A DNA stretch of 55,085 bases from Lacunisphaera sp. (GTDB lineage Bacteria > Verrucomicrobiota > Verrucomicrobiia > Opitutales > Opitutaceae), in the NCBI GenBank assembly GCA_029945445.1, contig JAQSCO010000012.1:1-55085 (forward strand). Direction: 5' to 3'. The number at the start of each line of letters is the position of its first letter. The first letter of the stretch is position 1. Made by a program: the position numbers and the translations under genes. Below the pieces are notes generated by a model. It did no database searches and was not told where the DNA came from. It worked only from the letters and a program-made list of their open reading frames with translations. Positions 1 to 8,353 of the stretch are shown one piece after another.

Positions 1-872
1 GCCAGGCCGGCGGCCAGCGCCAGTGCGCTCTTCGCGCGGTTCATGATGTAGAGGTGGTAACCCGGGGCGCCCTGCGCGACCAGTTCGCGGATTTGCGTGA
101 TGGCCCACTCGTTGCCGACGGTCTCGACGATCTCGGGATGGTCGCCGGCAGCCTCGAGGCGCTTGATAAATTTTTCCGGCAGATGCGCGCCGCACATCTC
201 GGTGAAACGCTTGATCTGCTTCAGCGACAGCACGGGCATGATACCCGGCACGATCGGCACCGTGATGCCGCGCGCGCGGCATTTTTCCACGAAGCGGTAA
301 TAGACGGCGTTATCGAAGAAGAGCTGGGTCGTGACGAAGGCCCCGCCAGCGTCGACCTTGCGCTTCACGTTTTCGAGATCGGCGTCGAGCGAGGCGGCCT
401 CGGGGTGTTTCTCGGGGTAGCCGGCAACGCCGAGGCAGAAATCCGAATGCCGCGCCTTGAGCAGGGCGACGAGTTCGCTCGCGTAGCGCAGGCCGTCGGC
501 CGCCACAGTGAACTGGGTCGAGCCCTTCGGCGGGTCGCCGCGGAGGGTCATGATGTTGCGGTAGCCGCCGGCGTGGAGTTCGTCGGCGACGCCCTTCAGC
601 TCGGCGCGCGAGTGGCCGACGCAGGTGAGGTGGGGCATCACCGTGAAACCGATCTCCGTGCGCAGCAGCTTGCTGACCTGGGCCGTGCGCTCGCGGGTGC
701 TGCCGCCGGCGCCGTAGGTGACGGACACGAAGTCGGGGGCGATGCGTTTCAGTGCGAGCGCGGTCTGGCGGAGCGCCTCGACGCCCGCCTCGTCCTTGGG
801 CGGGAAGAATTCCAGCGACCGCACGGTGCGGTGCTTGGCGAAGAGCTCGGAGATGGGCCGGTCGGCGGACAT
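1..872 (-). CDS. metF: 5,10-methylenetetrahydrofolate reductase, 3' end cut off by the window edge
   Basis: MetF reduces 5,10-methylene-THF to 5-methyl-THF for methionine synthesis, using FAD. About 290 codons are visible, close to the full family length; only the last few are missing beyond base 1. Reading leftward from the ATG at 870-872 the protein starts MSADRPISELFAK and has the family signatures: LEFFPPKDE near the N-terminus (catalytic Glu in the FFPPK-x-E context), SVTYGAGGST, the block NIMTLRGDPPKG that contacts the flavin/folate, DFCLGVAGYPEKHPE, GGAFVTTQLFFDN, and near the end GAPGYHLYIMN. It precedes nothing visible on its own strand and lies 52 bp downstream of rlmN on the same strand, so the two could be co-transcribed. 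Confident family assignment; the exact 3' end is not visible. Confidence 0.93.
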   Translation of the reverse strand, partial: MSADRPISELFAKHRTVRSLEFFPPKDEAGVEALRQTALALKRIAPDFVSVTYGAGGSTRERTAQVSKLLRTEIGFTVMPHLTCVGHSRAELKGVADELHAGGYRNIMTLRGDPPKGSTQFTVAADGLRYASELVALLKARHSDFCLGVAGYPEKHPEAASLDADLENVKRKVDAGGAFVTTQLFFDNAVYYRFVEKCRARGITVPIVPGIMPVLSLKQIKRFTEMCGAHLPEKFIKRLEAAGDHPEIVETVGNEWAITQIRELVAQGAPGYHLYIMNRAKSALALAAGL

Positions 873-924
873 TCGGGGGCTCAATCCATCGCCATTCGCC
901 GGGGTGTAAAGCCCAGACTGCGTC

Positions 925-2043
925 CTAGGTCGCGGACGCGGCCTCGCGGGCCTTCTCGGTCTTGAGCCGCAATTGGCCGCAGGCGGCGTCGATCGCGTGG
1001 CCCTTTTCGCGGCGGAGCGTGACCGACACGCCGCCGGCATCGAGCACGCGGGCAAATTTCTCCTGCCGCGTGAGGCTCGGGCGCTTCCACGGCAGACCTT
1101 CGACGGTGTTGTAGGGGATGAGGTTCACGTGGGCGTGCAGGTCCCAGGCGATGTCGCGGAGCTTCTGCGCCTGGTCGAGCGAGTCGTTGATCTCCTCGAT
1201 GAGGATGAACTCCAGCGTGACCATGCGGCCCTGCTTCGAGGAGAACTCCTTCACGGCGGGGAGCAATTCGGCGAGCGGGTATTTCTTGTTCACCGGCATG
1301 ATCTGCTCGCGGACCTCGTCGGTGGCGCCGTGAAGCGAGATGGCGAGGCGGATGCCGAGCTTCTCCTCGGCGAGCTGCCTGATTTTTGGCACGAGCCCGG
1401 AGGTGGAGAGGGTGATGCGGCGCGCACCGAAGCCGAGGCCCCACTCGGCGTTGACGATGGTGAGGGCGCGGATGATGGCGTCGTAGTTGTGGAGCGGCTC
1501 GCCCATGCCCATGACGACGATGTTGTCGAACGACGCCAGCTCGGCGCGGGCGCGCGGCGTGCGGGCGTCTTCCTGCCGGCAGACCTGGATGAGCTGGTGG
1601 ACGATCTCGCCGGCGGAGAGGTTGCGCTTGAGGCCCTCCAGGCCGGAGGCGCAGAACTTGCAGCCCATCGCGCAGCCGACCTGCGTGGAGATGCAGATGG
1701 TCTTGCGCGAGTTCTCCTGGCCGACGCCGAGCTGCGGCGCGCGGATGATGACGGTCTCGATGAGGGACTTGTCCCCGAGTTCGAGGAGGAGCTTGTCCGT
1801 GACGTCCTCGGACTGCTTCGTGAGCACGAAGGCGGTCGGGTCGAGGGCAAAGGTGTCCGCGAGCCACGCACGCAACGGCCGCGAGAGGTTGGTCATTTCC
1901 TCCCAGCGGAGGACCCGCTTCTTGTAGAGCCACTCCATGATCTGGCGCGCGCGGAAGCCCGGGTGGCCGTGCGCGGTGAGCAGGGCGGTGAGCGAGTCGA
2001 GCGTCTCGCCGTGGATGGACGGCTTTGGGGGCGTGAACTGCAA
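925..2043 (-). CDS. rlmN: Radical SAM 23S rRNA (A2503-C2)/tRNA (A37-C2) methyltransferase RlmN
   Basis: RlmN methylates C2 of A2503 in 23S rRNA, and of A37 in some tRNAs, by radical SAM chemistry. The protein has 372 aa, normal for the family. The [4Fe-4S] cysteine motif CAMGCKFC is at about residues 128-135 and is followed by GLEGLKRNLSAGEIVHQ, the classical RlmN continuation. MGMGEPLHNYD and ITLSTSGLVPKI follow, with AISLHGATDEVREQIMPVN and the C-terminal GHAIDAACGQLR holding the second catalytic cysteine that forms the methyl-protein adduct. The start is a TTG at 2041-2043; there is no good upstream ATG, and a later ATG would remove the conserved N-terminal helical region. It is divergent from the LptF-type gene across a heptamer-repeat cluster. 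Confidence 0.96.
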   Translation of the reverse strand: MQFTPPKPSIHGETLDSLTALLTAHGHPGFRARQIMEWLYKKRVLRWEEMTNLSRPLRAWLADTFALDPTAFVLTKQSEDVTDKLLLELGDKSLIETVIIRAPQLGVGQENSRKTICISTQVGCAMGCKFCASGLEGLKRNLSAGEIVHQLIQVCRQEDARTPRARAELASFDNIVVMGMGEPLHNYDAIIRALTIVNAEWGLGFGARRITLSTSGLVPKIRQLAEEKLGIRLAISLHGATDEVREQIMPVNKKYPLAELLPAVKEFSSKQGRMVTLEFILIEEINDSLDQAQKLRDIAWDLHAHVNLIPYNTVEGLPWKRPSLTRQEKFARVLDAGGVSVTLRREKGHAIDAACGQLRLKTEKAREAASAT

Positions 2044-2050
2044 GGGACTA

Positions 2051-2152
2051 GGTTGAAAGTTGAAAGGTGAAGGTTGAAAGATAAATCGTGAACCGGAAGT
2101 CGAGCGTTGCGGTCGAACTTTCAGCCTTCAACCTGAGACTTTCAACTTTCCT
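2051..2152. repeat. TTGAAAG heptamer cluster with inverted counterpart
   Basis: GGTTGAAAGTTGAAAGG at 2051-2067 continues as TGAAGGTTGAAAG, a 7-nt periodic tract. The opposite arm at 2117-2151 reads CTTTCAGCC...CTTTCAACTTTCC, roughly its reverse complement. The element fills nearly the whole space between rlmN and the LptF-type gene and ends two bases before that gene's ATG. It is the same style of repeat as the heptamer tracts in dnaX and purL in this window. Confidence 0.6.
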
Positions 2153-2153
2153 G

Positions 2154-3293
2154 ATGAACCTCATCCACCGGCATATCTTCGCGGGCGTCGTGCTGACGTG
2201 CGGGGCGGCCGTGGGGCTCTTCGCCTTCGTGCTGATGATCGGCAACGCCCTGAAGGACCTGCTCGGCCTCGTGCTGTCCGGGCAACTGGCGCCGGACACC
2301 TTTGTGCGCCTGATCGCGCTGCTAATTCCCTTTGTCGTGTCGTATGCCCTGCCGATGGGCATGTTGACGGGCATCCTGCTGGTGCTGGGACGAATGTCGT
2401 CCGACCGCGAGATCACCGCGCTGCGCGCCTCGGGGCTGAGTGTGGCGTGGCTGTCGGCGCCGATTCTGTTCAGCGCGATGCTTGGCGTGCTCCTTTGCCT
2501 GGCGATCAACTTCCAGTTCATGCCGCTCGCCCGCGTCGCCTATCACCAGGAACTGGCCGAGGCGGTGCGGCAGAATCCGCTCAGTTTCATCGTGCCGAAG
2601 ACCTTCATTCACGACTTTCCGGACCGGGTGATCTACGTGGGCGAGAAGAACGGCGAGGTCCTCAAGGACATCTGGATCTGGGAGCTCGACAAGCAGAAGC
2701 GGGTGATCAATTCCGGCCGGGCCGCCTCGGGGCGGATCGACTTTGACGGGGCCCACAACCAGCTGGTCCTCGCCCTGAACTCCCTCTCGGTGGAGGTGCA
2801 CGATGCCAAGGACCCGGAGGACACGGCGAAAATCCACAGCGGCGGCGCCTCGGACCAGGCGACCTTCAACCTGCCGCTCAGCAAGATCACCGGCATGCAG
2901 AGCGTGCGGCCCAAGCTGAAATGGCTCACCTTCTCCCAGCTCGTCGCGGAATGGCGCCGGTTGGACCAGCCTGACCCGGCCGTGGCCACGGCGGACCGAC
3001 TGCAGCAGCAGATGCGGGTCCAGATCACGTTCCACGAGAAGTTTGCCACGGCGTTCTCGGTGCTCTCGTTCGCGCTCGTCGCGATTCCGCTCGGCATCAA
3101 GGTCTCGCGCAAGGAGACCTCGGCCAACCTGGGCATCGGGCTCGCCCTGGCCATGGGCTATTATTTCGTGACGATCGTGGTGGGCTGGTTCGACAATTCC
3201 CCCGGGCTCCGGCCCGATCTCCTGATGTGGCTGCCCACCCTGACCTTCCAGGCACTCGGACTGCGGATGTTCTACAAGCTGGACCGGTCCTAG
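2154..3293 (+). CDS. LptF/LptG family permease (lipopolysaccharide export ABC transporter membrane subunit)
   Basis: Members of this family form the inner-membrane part of the Lpt machine that extracts lipopolysaccharide and passes it to the LptC-A-D bridge. The 379-aa protein begins MNLIHRHIFAGVVLTCGAA and has the typical design: a pair of N-terminal transmembrane segments (about residues 10-35 and 55-85), a third near 95-120, a large periplasmic domain (about 125-290, beta-jellyroll in known structures), then three C-terminal membrane segments with FSVLSFALVAIPLGIKVSRKET and GYYFVTIVVGWF. The start at 2154 was chosen because codons upstream lie in repeat DNA (heptamer cluster). Its 3' end overlaps the arnD stop by 4 bp, tail to tail. 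Next to a lipid A modification operon this fits outer-membrane biogenesis. Whether it is LptF or LptG cannot be decided. Confidence 0.85.
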   Translation: MNLIHRHIFAGVVLTCGAAVGLFAFVLMIGNALKDLLGLVLSGQLAPDTFVRLIALLIPFVVSYALPMGMLTGILLVLGRMSSDREITALRASGLSVAWLSAPILFSAMLGVLLCLAINFQFMPLARVAYHQELAEAVRQNPLSFIVPKTFIHDFPDRVIYVGEKNGEVLKDIWIWELDKQKRVINSGRAASGRIDFDGAHNQLVLALNSLSVEVHDAKDPEDTAKIHSGGASDQATFNLPLSKITGMQSVRPKLKWLTFSQLVAEWRRLDQPDPAVATADRLQQQMRVQITFHEKFATAFSVLSFALVAIPLGIKVSRKETSANLGIGLALAMGYYFVTIVVGWFDNSPGLRPDLLMWLPTLTFQALGLRMFYKLDRS

Positions 3294-4201
3294 GCCGCGG
3301 CGGGGCCCTGCACCGCCAGCCGGCCCGAGCGGCCGTCCACCGGGGCCTGCCGCATGTCGCAGACGGGAATTTTCTCGCGCTGCGCGAGGCATTCGCGCGC
3401 GAAGTCCTCGAGGCGGATGAACTGCACGCCGCGGTCGGCGCAGGCGCGCAGCAGTGCGCGGTAAAGGGGGCGCTTGCCCATGCCCTCGATCTCGGCGTGG
3501 AGCGTGAACACGTTGAGCCGGTCCGCGCGAAGCAGTGAAAGATAGTGCGCCACGATCTTGTCGTCAGGGTATTCGGGCCGGCCCATCAGCTCGTCAAAGG
3601 TCGGCAGCGTGCTCGGGATTTCCAGCGTCTGGAAGACCCGGCCGTCGACGCGCGGGAAGAACGGCGCGGTGCCGCGGGTGTCGCTGGCGTAGAGCAGCCC
3701 GGCCTCGTCGTAGACCTGGCGGCTGCGGGCGTTGCTCTGCCAGCCGGCGGCGCCGGCGGTCAGCGCCTCGACGCCGTAGATGCGGCGAAACTCGGTGCGG
3801 GCGGCGGTGAACTCCGCGCGGATTTCCGCCATGTCCATCGTGTGCAGGTGGTCCTGCCAGCGGTAATGGTCGTGGCCATGGATGCCCACCTCGAAACCGG
3901 CGTCGCGGACGGACTGAAGCACCGCCTCGTTGCGCCGGCCGATGTGCGGGGCGGGGAGGAGCGTGCCGTTCAACAGCGTCCGGATCCCGTAGAGCTGCAC
4001 CACGCTGGTGCGTCCGACTTTTTTCAGGAAGCCGGGGCGAAAGACGCGCGAGATGGCCTTGCCGGTGTTGTCGGGCCCCAGGGAGAAGAGAAAGCACGCC
4101 GGGGCGCCGAATTCGCGGCTGTCGGCCAGCAGGTGCGGCACGCCCTCGCGCGTGCCACGGTCGGTGTCGACGTCGATCTTGAGGGCGAGGCGGAGGGACA
4201 C
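3290..4201 (-). CDS. arnD: ArnD-type deformylase, 4-deoxy-4-formamido-L-arabinose-phosphoundecaprenol deformylase
   Basis: ArnD removes the formyl group from undecaprenyl-phosphate-Ara4FN before ArnT transfers the sugar to lipid A. The 303-aa protein belongs to the NodB polysaccharide deacetylase fold. It resembles enterobacterial ArnD closely: IDVDTDRGTREGVPHLL (metal-binding and catalytic Asp pair) at about residues 9-25, FLFSLGPDNTGKAISR, GIHGHDHYRWQDH (metal-binding histidines, about 107-119), AGAAGWQSNARSRQVYDEAG, PSTLPTFDELMGR, and the C-terminal FTLHAEIEGMGK with its catalytic His. It is the last gene of the leftward arn operon, 7 bp after the dehydrogenase gene. The operon context makes the assignment firm compared with a generic polysaccharide deacetylase. 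Confidence 0.93.
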   Translation of the reverse strand: MSLRLALKIDVDTDRGTREGVPHLLADSREFGAPACFLFSLGPDNTGKAISRVFRPGFLKKVGRTSVVQLYGIRTLLNGTLLPAPHIGRRNEAVLQSVRDAGFEVGIHGHDHYRWQDHLHTMDMAEIRAEFTAARTEFRRIYGVEALTAGAAGWQSNARSRQVYDEAGLLYASDTRGTAPFFPRVDGRVFQTLEIPSTLPTFDELMGRPEYPDDKIVAHYLSLLRADRLNVFTLHAEIEGMGKRPLYRALLRACADRGVQFIRLEDFARECLAQREKIPVCDMRQAPVDGRSGRLAVQGPAAA

Positions 4202-4208
4202 GGCGGAC

Positions 4209-5246
4209 TCAGGTGAGCGAGTAGTCCTTGTTCGCGAGGTGGTAGTCCAGCGTCAGGCGGATGGCGGTCTTCAGGTCGACCTTCGGGCTCCAGCCGAGCT
4301 GCTTCCGCGCGTGCGCGATGGAGGGGACGCGTTTCTGGATGTCCTGGTAATATTTGCCGAAATACTTGCCGGAGGAAACCTTGATGACCTTCGCGCTGGC
4401 CGCGTGCTCGCGGTATTCGGGGTAGTGCTTGAAGGCGGCGATGATGTATTTCGCGAGCCGGGCCACGCTGACGTCGTTCCGCGGGTTGCCGAGGTTGAAG
4501 ATCTGGCGCGAGGCCCGGCCGTTCTTGTTCTCGATGATGCGGAGGAGCGCGTCGATGCCGTCGTCGATGAACGTGAACGAGCGGCTCTGCTTGCCGCCGT
4601 CGACGAGCTGGATCGGTTTCTGGTATATGACATTCGAGATGAACTGCGTGAAGAGGCGCGAGCTGCCCTCCTTCTGCTCGAAGACGTTGTCGAGCTTCGG
4701 CCCGATCCAGTTGAACGGGCGGAAAAGCGTGTAGTCGATGTTGTCGCGCACGCCGTAGGCGTAGATGACGCGGTCGAGGAGTTGTTTCGAGCAGGCGTAG
4801 ATCCAGCGCTGCTTGTCGATCGGCCCGTAGACCATGTTGGTGGTCGCCTCGTCGAGCTCGCGGTCGGGCGACATGCCGTAGACCTCGGAGGTGGACGGAA
4901 AGATGATGCGCTTCCTGTATTTCGCGCACTGCCGGACGACGGCGAGATTGGACTCGAAATCGAGCTCGAAGACGCGCAGCGGGTCCTTGACGTATTGGGC
5001 GGGGTTGGCGATGGCGACGAGCGGGATGACGGCGTCGCATTTCTTCACGTGATACTCGATCCACTCGTGCGAGATCATGACGTCGCCCTCGACGAACTTG
5101 AAGCGCGGGTTCCCCAGGCTGTCGCCGAGCTTGTGGTCGCCGACGTCCATGCCGTAGACCTCCCAGTCCTTCTTTTTCAGGATCGCGTGGGTGAGGGAGC
5201 TGCCGATGAAGCCATTGGCGCCGAGGATGAGGACTTTGAGGGGCAT
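4209..5246 (-). CDS. arnA: ArnA dehydrogenase/decarboxylase half, UDP-glucuronate C4 oxidase-decarboxylase
   Basis: This enzyme oxidises and decarboxylates UDP-glucuronate to UDP-4-keto-pentose, the first committed step to Ara4N. The 345-aa protein is an extended short-chain dehydrogenase matching the C-terminal half of enterobacterial ArnA. It has the NAD motif GANGFIG near residue 9, PSTSEVYGMSPD with the catalytic Ser/Thr/Glu positions, Tyr/Lys of the YxxxK pair in WIYACSKQLLDRV, FRPFNWIGPKLDN, DGGKQSRSFTFIDDGIDAL, and near the C-terminus KRVPSIAHARKQLGW, where the Arg aligns with the catalytic Arg619 of E. coli. Here it is a free-standing gene rather than fused to the formyltransferase, which lies 18 bp upstream. 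Start ATG at 5246. Confidence 0.94.
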   Translation of the reverse strand: MPLKVLILGANGFIGSSLTHAILKKKDWEVYGMDVGDHKLGDSLGNPRFKFVEGDVMISHEWIEYHVKKCDAVIPLVAIANPAQYVKDPLRVFELDFESNLAVVRQCAKYRKRIIFPSTSEVYGMSPDRELDEATTNMVYGPIDKQRWIYACSKQLLDRVIYAYGVRDNIDYTLFRPFNWIGPKLDNVFEQKEGSSRLFTQFISNVIYQKPIQLVDGGKQSRSFTFIDDGIDALLRIIENKNGRASRQIFNLGNPRNDVSVARLAKYIIAAFKHYPEYREHAASAKVIKVSSGKYFGKYYQDIQKRVPSIAHARKQLGWSPKVDLKTAIRLTLDYHLANKDYSLT

Positions 5247-5264
5247 GATGGGTGGTGGTTAAAG

Positions 5265-6230
5265 TTAAAGGACCTGGCCGGGTTGCAGGGACGGAGCTGC
5301 GCCGCGCCACTCGGTCTTGGTCAACTCGAGCGCGCCGTCGCCGGTGGCGACGACAAGCGGGGCCAGCGAGAGGATGGTGCCGGGCTTGTGGCGTGTAGGG
5401 CTGGTGCTTGTCGCCATGCCGTTCTGCGGCCCGCCGACCAGCGGCGGCCCTACAAATTTGCTGACGGCCGGCGAGTCGGGCTCGGCCCACCAGAGCATCA
5501 GGCGCGCGGCGCCCACGTCGGTGAAGGCGCCGGGATAGGGATCGGTGACCGCGCGGATGAGGTTGAAGATCTGTGCCGCGGACTGCGTCCAGTTCACGCG
5601 GCCGTCCGCCGGCTGGCGCCCGCCGAAGTAGGTGGCCTGCGCCTCGTCCTGCGGCGTTTCCCGCGCGGTGCCGGCCAGCAGCGCGTCGATCTGGCGGGCG
5701 AGCACGGCGCGGGCGCAGGGCAGCACCTGGCGGAACGCCTGCTCGGCGGTGTCGCGCGGGCCGATCGCCACGCCCTCCTGGTCGACGATCGCGCCGGCGT
5801 CGGCGCTCTTGACCATGCGGTGCAGCGTCATGCCGAGGCGCGGCTCGCCGTGCAGGACGGCCCAGTTGATGGGCGCGCGGCCGCGGTATTTGGGGAGGAG
5901 CGAGCCGTGCATGTTCCAGGCACCGAGGCGGGGCAGGGCAAGGATTTTGGTGCCGATCATGTGCCGGTAATAGACGGAGATGATCAGGTCGGGGGCCAGC
6001 CCGGTGATGCGCTCGCGCCACTCGGGCGTGTTGACCGACTCCGGCGTGAAGACAGGGATGCGCTTGGCGCGGGCGGCGACGGCCGGCGTCTGGAACCAGA
6101 TTTTCTCGGCGGGGTTGTCCTCGTGGGTGATGAGCGCCACGACGTTGTCGCCGCGCTCCAGCAGCAGCGAGAGGCAGTCGTGGCCGACTTCGCTGTAGCC
6201 GAAGAACAGGAGGCGGGGCGCATTGGTCAT
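5265..6230 (-). CDS. ArnA formyltransferase half, UDP-4-amino-4-deoxy-L-arabinose N-formyltransferase
   Basis: This enzyme uses 10-formyl-THF to formylate UDP-Ara4N and corresponds to the N-terminal half of E. coli ArnA. The 321-aa protein has the catalytic block NMHGSLLPKYRGRAPINW (Asn and His of the formyltransferase triad) at about residues 101-118 and HRMVKSADAGAIVDQ with the catalytic Asp. The second, OB-like domain runs from about residue 205. Between WWAEPDSPAV and KPGTILSLAP there is an extra segment of about 20 residues (about 259-279) where E. coli ArnA has only a few; it is encoded by a palindromic repeat (separate entry). The ATG at 6230 overlaps the arnC stop by 4 bp (ATGA), and longer starts would run far into arnC. 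It could be labelled a generic methionyl-tRNA formyltransferase-like protein, but the arn context decides. Confidence 0.92.
   Translation of the reverse strand: MTNAPRLLFFGYSEVGHDCLSLLLERGDNVVALITHEDNPAEKIWFQTPAVAARAKRIPVFTPESVNTPEWRERITGLAPDLIISVYYRHMIGTKILALPRLGAWNMHGSLLPKYRGRAPINWAVLHGEPRLGMTLHRMVKSADAGAIVDQEGVAIGPRDTAEQAFRQVLPCARAVLARQIDALLAGTARETPQDEAQATYFGGRQPADGRVNWTQSAAQIFNLIRAVTDPYPGAFTDVGAARLMLWWAEPDSPAVSKFVGPPLVGGPQNGMATSTSPTRHKPGTILSLAPLVVATGDGALELTKTEWRGAAPSLQPGQVL
5394..5454. repeat. Palindromic element inserted in frame in the ArnA formyltransferase gene
   Basis: Perfect 8-bp terminal arms TGTAGGGC (5394-5401) and GCCCTACA (5447-5454) enclose a GC-rich core with smaller hairpins, for example GCCGaccaGCGGC near 5433-5445. 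The span is 61 bp. The encoded residues interrupt an otherwise well-conserved C-terminal domain. Similar GTAGGG-type ends are found on the element in purL at 36756-36815. Confidence 0.65.
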
Positions 6231-7171
6231 TTGGTCTCGAGGATCTCGCGGACGAAGTAGCGCTGGCGGGCGCGCACCACCTGGTAGGTGCGGCCGACGT
6301 ATTCGCCGATGAGCCCGATGCCGACCATCACGACGCTGATGAGGAAGAACAGGATGCCGAACAGCGTGAAGATCCCCTCGGCCTCGGCGCCGAGGAAGAG
6401 GCGGCGGTAAGCGAGCACCAGCACCAGCAGCAGGCTGCCGCCGGCGCACAAACCGGCGAACATCGTGAAATACTGCAGCGGCGCCAGCGAGAACCCGGTA
6501 ATGAGGTCGAAGTTCAGGCGGATCAGTTGGTAGAACGAATAGTTCGACACGCCGGCGTGCCGCTCCTCGTGCTTCACGCCGACCTCCGCCGGATTGCTCG
6601 AGAAACTGTAGGCCAGCGCCGGGATGAAGGTGTTGATCGCGCCGCTGCGCACGATCGCCTCGATGACCGGCCGGCGGTAGGCGCGCAGCATGCAGCCCTG
6701 GTCGGTCATCTCGATATTGGTCGTCTTCTCGCGGACGAAGTTGATGAGCTTCGAGGCATAGGTGCGGAAGAAGGAATCCTGCCGGTTCAACCGGTAGCCG
6801 CCGACGTAGTCGTGGCCGGCGGCCATTTTCTCCAGCAGCTTCGGGATTTCCTCCGGCGGGTTCTGCAGGTCGGCGTCGAGCGTGACGATGACCTCGCCGC
6901 GCACGCGCTCGAAGGCCGCCATGATGGCCATGTGCTGGCCGTAGTTGGTGTTGAAGTCGATGACGCGCGTCACGTCGGGCCGGGCCGCGTGCCGGGCCTG
7001 CAGCAGTTCGAAGGAGCGGTCGGCGCTGCCGTCGTTGGTGAAGATCACCTCATAGGTGCGGCCGAGGCCGTCGAGCACGGGGTAGAGCCGGTCGAAGAGC
7101 ATGGGGAGGTTGAGCGCCTCATTGTAGACGGGGATGACAACCGAAAGGAACACGGACGGCGCTGTGCTCAT
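6227..7171 (-). CDS. arnC: Undecaprenyl-phosphate 4-deoxy-4-formamido-L-arabinose transferase
   Basis: ArnC moves Ara4FN from UDP to undecaprenyl phosphate at the cytoplasmic face of the inner membrane. The 314-aa protein has a GT-A family 2 domain: VFLSVVIPVYNEALNLP at the N-terminus, YEVIFTNDGSADRS, and the metal-binding VTLDADLQNPPEEIPKLL. The segment DYVGGYRLNRQDSFFRTYAS and the EMTDQGCMLRAYRR block resemble ArnC/DPM-like enzymes. Two hydrophobic C-terminal segments (about residues 228-255 and 265-295) anchor it in the membrane. It overlaps its neighbours by 4 bp on both sides (arnB upstream, formyltransferase downstream), showing tight translational coupling. Confidence 0.94.
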   Translation of the reverse strand: MSTAPSVFLSVVIPVYNEALNLPMLFDRLYPVLDGLGRTYEVIFTNDGSADRSFELLQARHAARPDVTRVIDFNTNYGQHMAIMAAFERVRGEVIVTLDADLQNPPEEIPKLLEKMAAGHDYVGGYRLNRQDSFFRTYASKLINFVREKTTNIEMTDQGCMLRAYRRPVIEAIVRSGAINTFIPALAYSFSSNPAEVGVKHEERHAGVSNYSFYQLIRLNFDLITGFSLAPLQYFTMFAGLCAGGSLLLVLVLAYRRLFLGAEAEGIFTLFGILFFLISVVMVGIGLIGEYVGRTYQVVRARQRYFVREILETK

Positions 7172-8352
7172 GGGCGTTGGTGGGCGCGCAGGAGCGCGGT
7201 GAGGGTGGTGGCGACCCGCCTGACATCCGCCCGCGTCATCGCCGGGAAGAGCGGCAGCGTGAGGAGGTTGCGCCCGGCGTATTCGGCGTGGGGAAAGTCG
7301 CCGTCCTTCCCGCCCAGGCGGCGGTAGAGGGCGAAGAGATGGATGGCGGGATAATGCACGCCGGTGCCGATGCCGGCGTCGTGCATTTGCGCCATGAGCT
7401 CGGCGCGCTTCAGCGTCAGCCGCTCCGCCGGCAACAGCACCTGGAACATGTGCCAGTTGCTTTGCGTGAAATCGGCGACCGGCAGCCCGAGGCCCAGCGC
7501 CGCGGCCGCGGGCGCCGCGAATTCCTCGAAGTAGGCGCGGGCGAGCTCGCGGCGCTTCGCGTTGAACTCCGCGAGGTGCGGCAGCTGGCCCAGGCCGACG
7601 CGCGCCGCGACGTCGGTGAGGTTGAACTTTCCGCCGACCAGATCGACCTCCATGCCGTCAAAGCCGGTGCGCACCACGCCCTGCAGCCGGTATTGCTCGG
7701 CGAGTTTCGCTTCGCGCTCGTCGTTCAGCACGAGCGCCCCGCCCTCGATCGTGGTGACGTTCTTGTTCGGGTGGAAACTGAACGAGGCGAAATCGCCGAA
7801 ACTGCCGATCGGCTTGCCTTGCCAGTTGCTGCCAAAGGACTGGGCGGCGTCCTCGACCACGCGGAGGCCATGCTGCTTCGCGATGGCATAAAGCCGGTCG
7901 CGGTCGACCGGCAGGCCGGCGAGGTCAACGGGAATGACGGCGCGCGTGGCGGGCGTGATGGCGGCCGCGACGCGCTCCAGATCAAGGTTGCGCGTGACAG
8001 GGTCGATGTCGACGAACACGGGCCGCGCCCCGACCTCGAGGATGACGTTGCTCGTCGCGACCCACGAGAGCGGCGTGGTGATGACCTCGTGGCCCGGGCC
8101 GACCCCGGCGATGCGCAGCGCGATCTCCATCGTGCAGGTGCCGGAGTTGAAGGCGCGCACGGGCCGGCCGCCGCAATGCGCCGAGAGTTTCGCCTCCAAC
8201 GCCTTGACCTGCGGGCCGGAAGTCAGCCAGCCCGAGCGCAGCACCCCGGCCACGCCGGCGATGGTTTCCTCGTCGATCGTGGGCCGCGTGAACGGCAGGT
8301 AGGGCAGGGCAGCTGGCACCGGGGCGGCAGGTGGATTCGCGGGCACGGACAT
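7168..8352 (-). CDS. arnB: UDP-4-amino-4-deoxy-L-arabinose--oxoglutarate aminotransferase
   Basis: ArnB transaminates UDP-4-keto-pentose to UDP-Ara4N with glutamate as amino donor and PLP as cofactor (DegT/DnrJ/EryC1 family). The 394-aa protein starts MSVPANPP and shows LPFTRPTIDEETIAGVAGVL, SGWLTSGPQVKALE, the phosphate-binding FNSGTCTMEIAL, VITTPLSWVATSNVI, VDLAGLPVD, VVEDAAQSFGS and the PLP lysine in FHPNKNVTTIEGGALV (about residues 196-212). NWHMFQVLLP and DAGIGTGVHYPAIH near the end are ArnB-like. ATG at 8352 was chosen because it lies one base from the arnT stop and starts just before the first conserved block; longer reading frames would lie inside arnT. Confidence 0.93.
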   Translation of the reverse strand: MSVPANPPAAPVPAALPYLPFTRPTIDEETIAGVAGVLRSGWLTSGPQVKALEAKLSAHCGGRPVRAFNSGTCTMEIALRIAGVGPGHEVITTPLSWVATSNVILEVGARPVFVDIDPVTRNLDLERVAAAITPATRAVIPVDLAGLPVDRDRLYAIAKQHGLRVVEDAAQSFGSNWQGKPIGSFGDFASFSFHPNKNVTTIEGGALVLNDEREAKLAEQYRLQGVVRTGFDGMEVDLVGGKFNLTDVAARVGLGQLPHLAEFNAKRRELARAYFEEFAAPAAAALGLGLPVADFTQSNWHMFQVLLPAERLTLKRAELMAQMHDAGIGTGVHYPAIHLFALYRRLGGKDGDFPHAEYAGRNLLTLPLFPAMTRADVRRVATTLTALLRAHQRP

Positions 8353-8353
8353 C

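Noticed and set aside
54..965. Long open frame on the plus strand over metF
   Set aside because: Shadow of metF on the opposite strand; arginine/glycine-rich low-information translation and no family similarity, while the minus strand reads as clear MetF.
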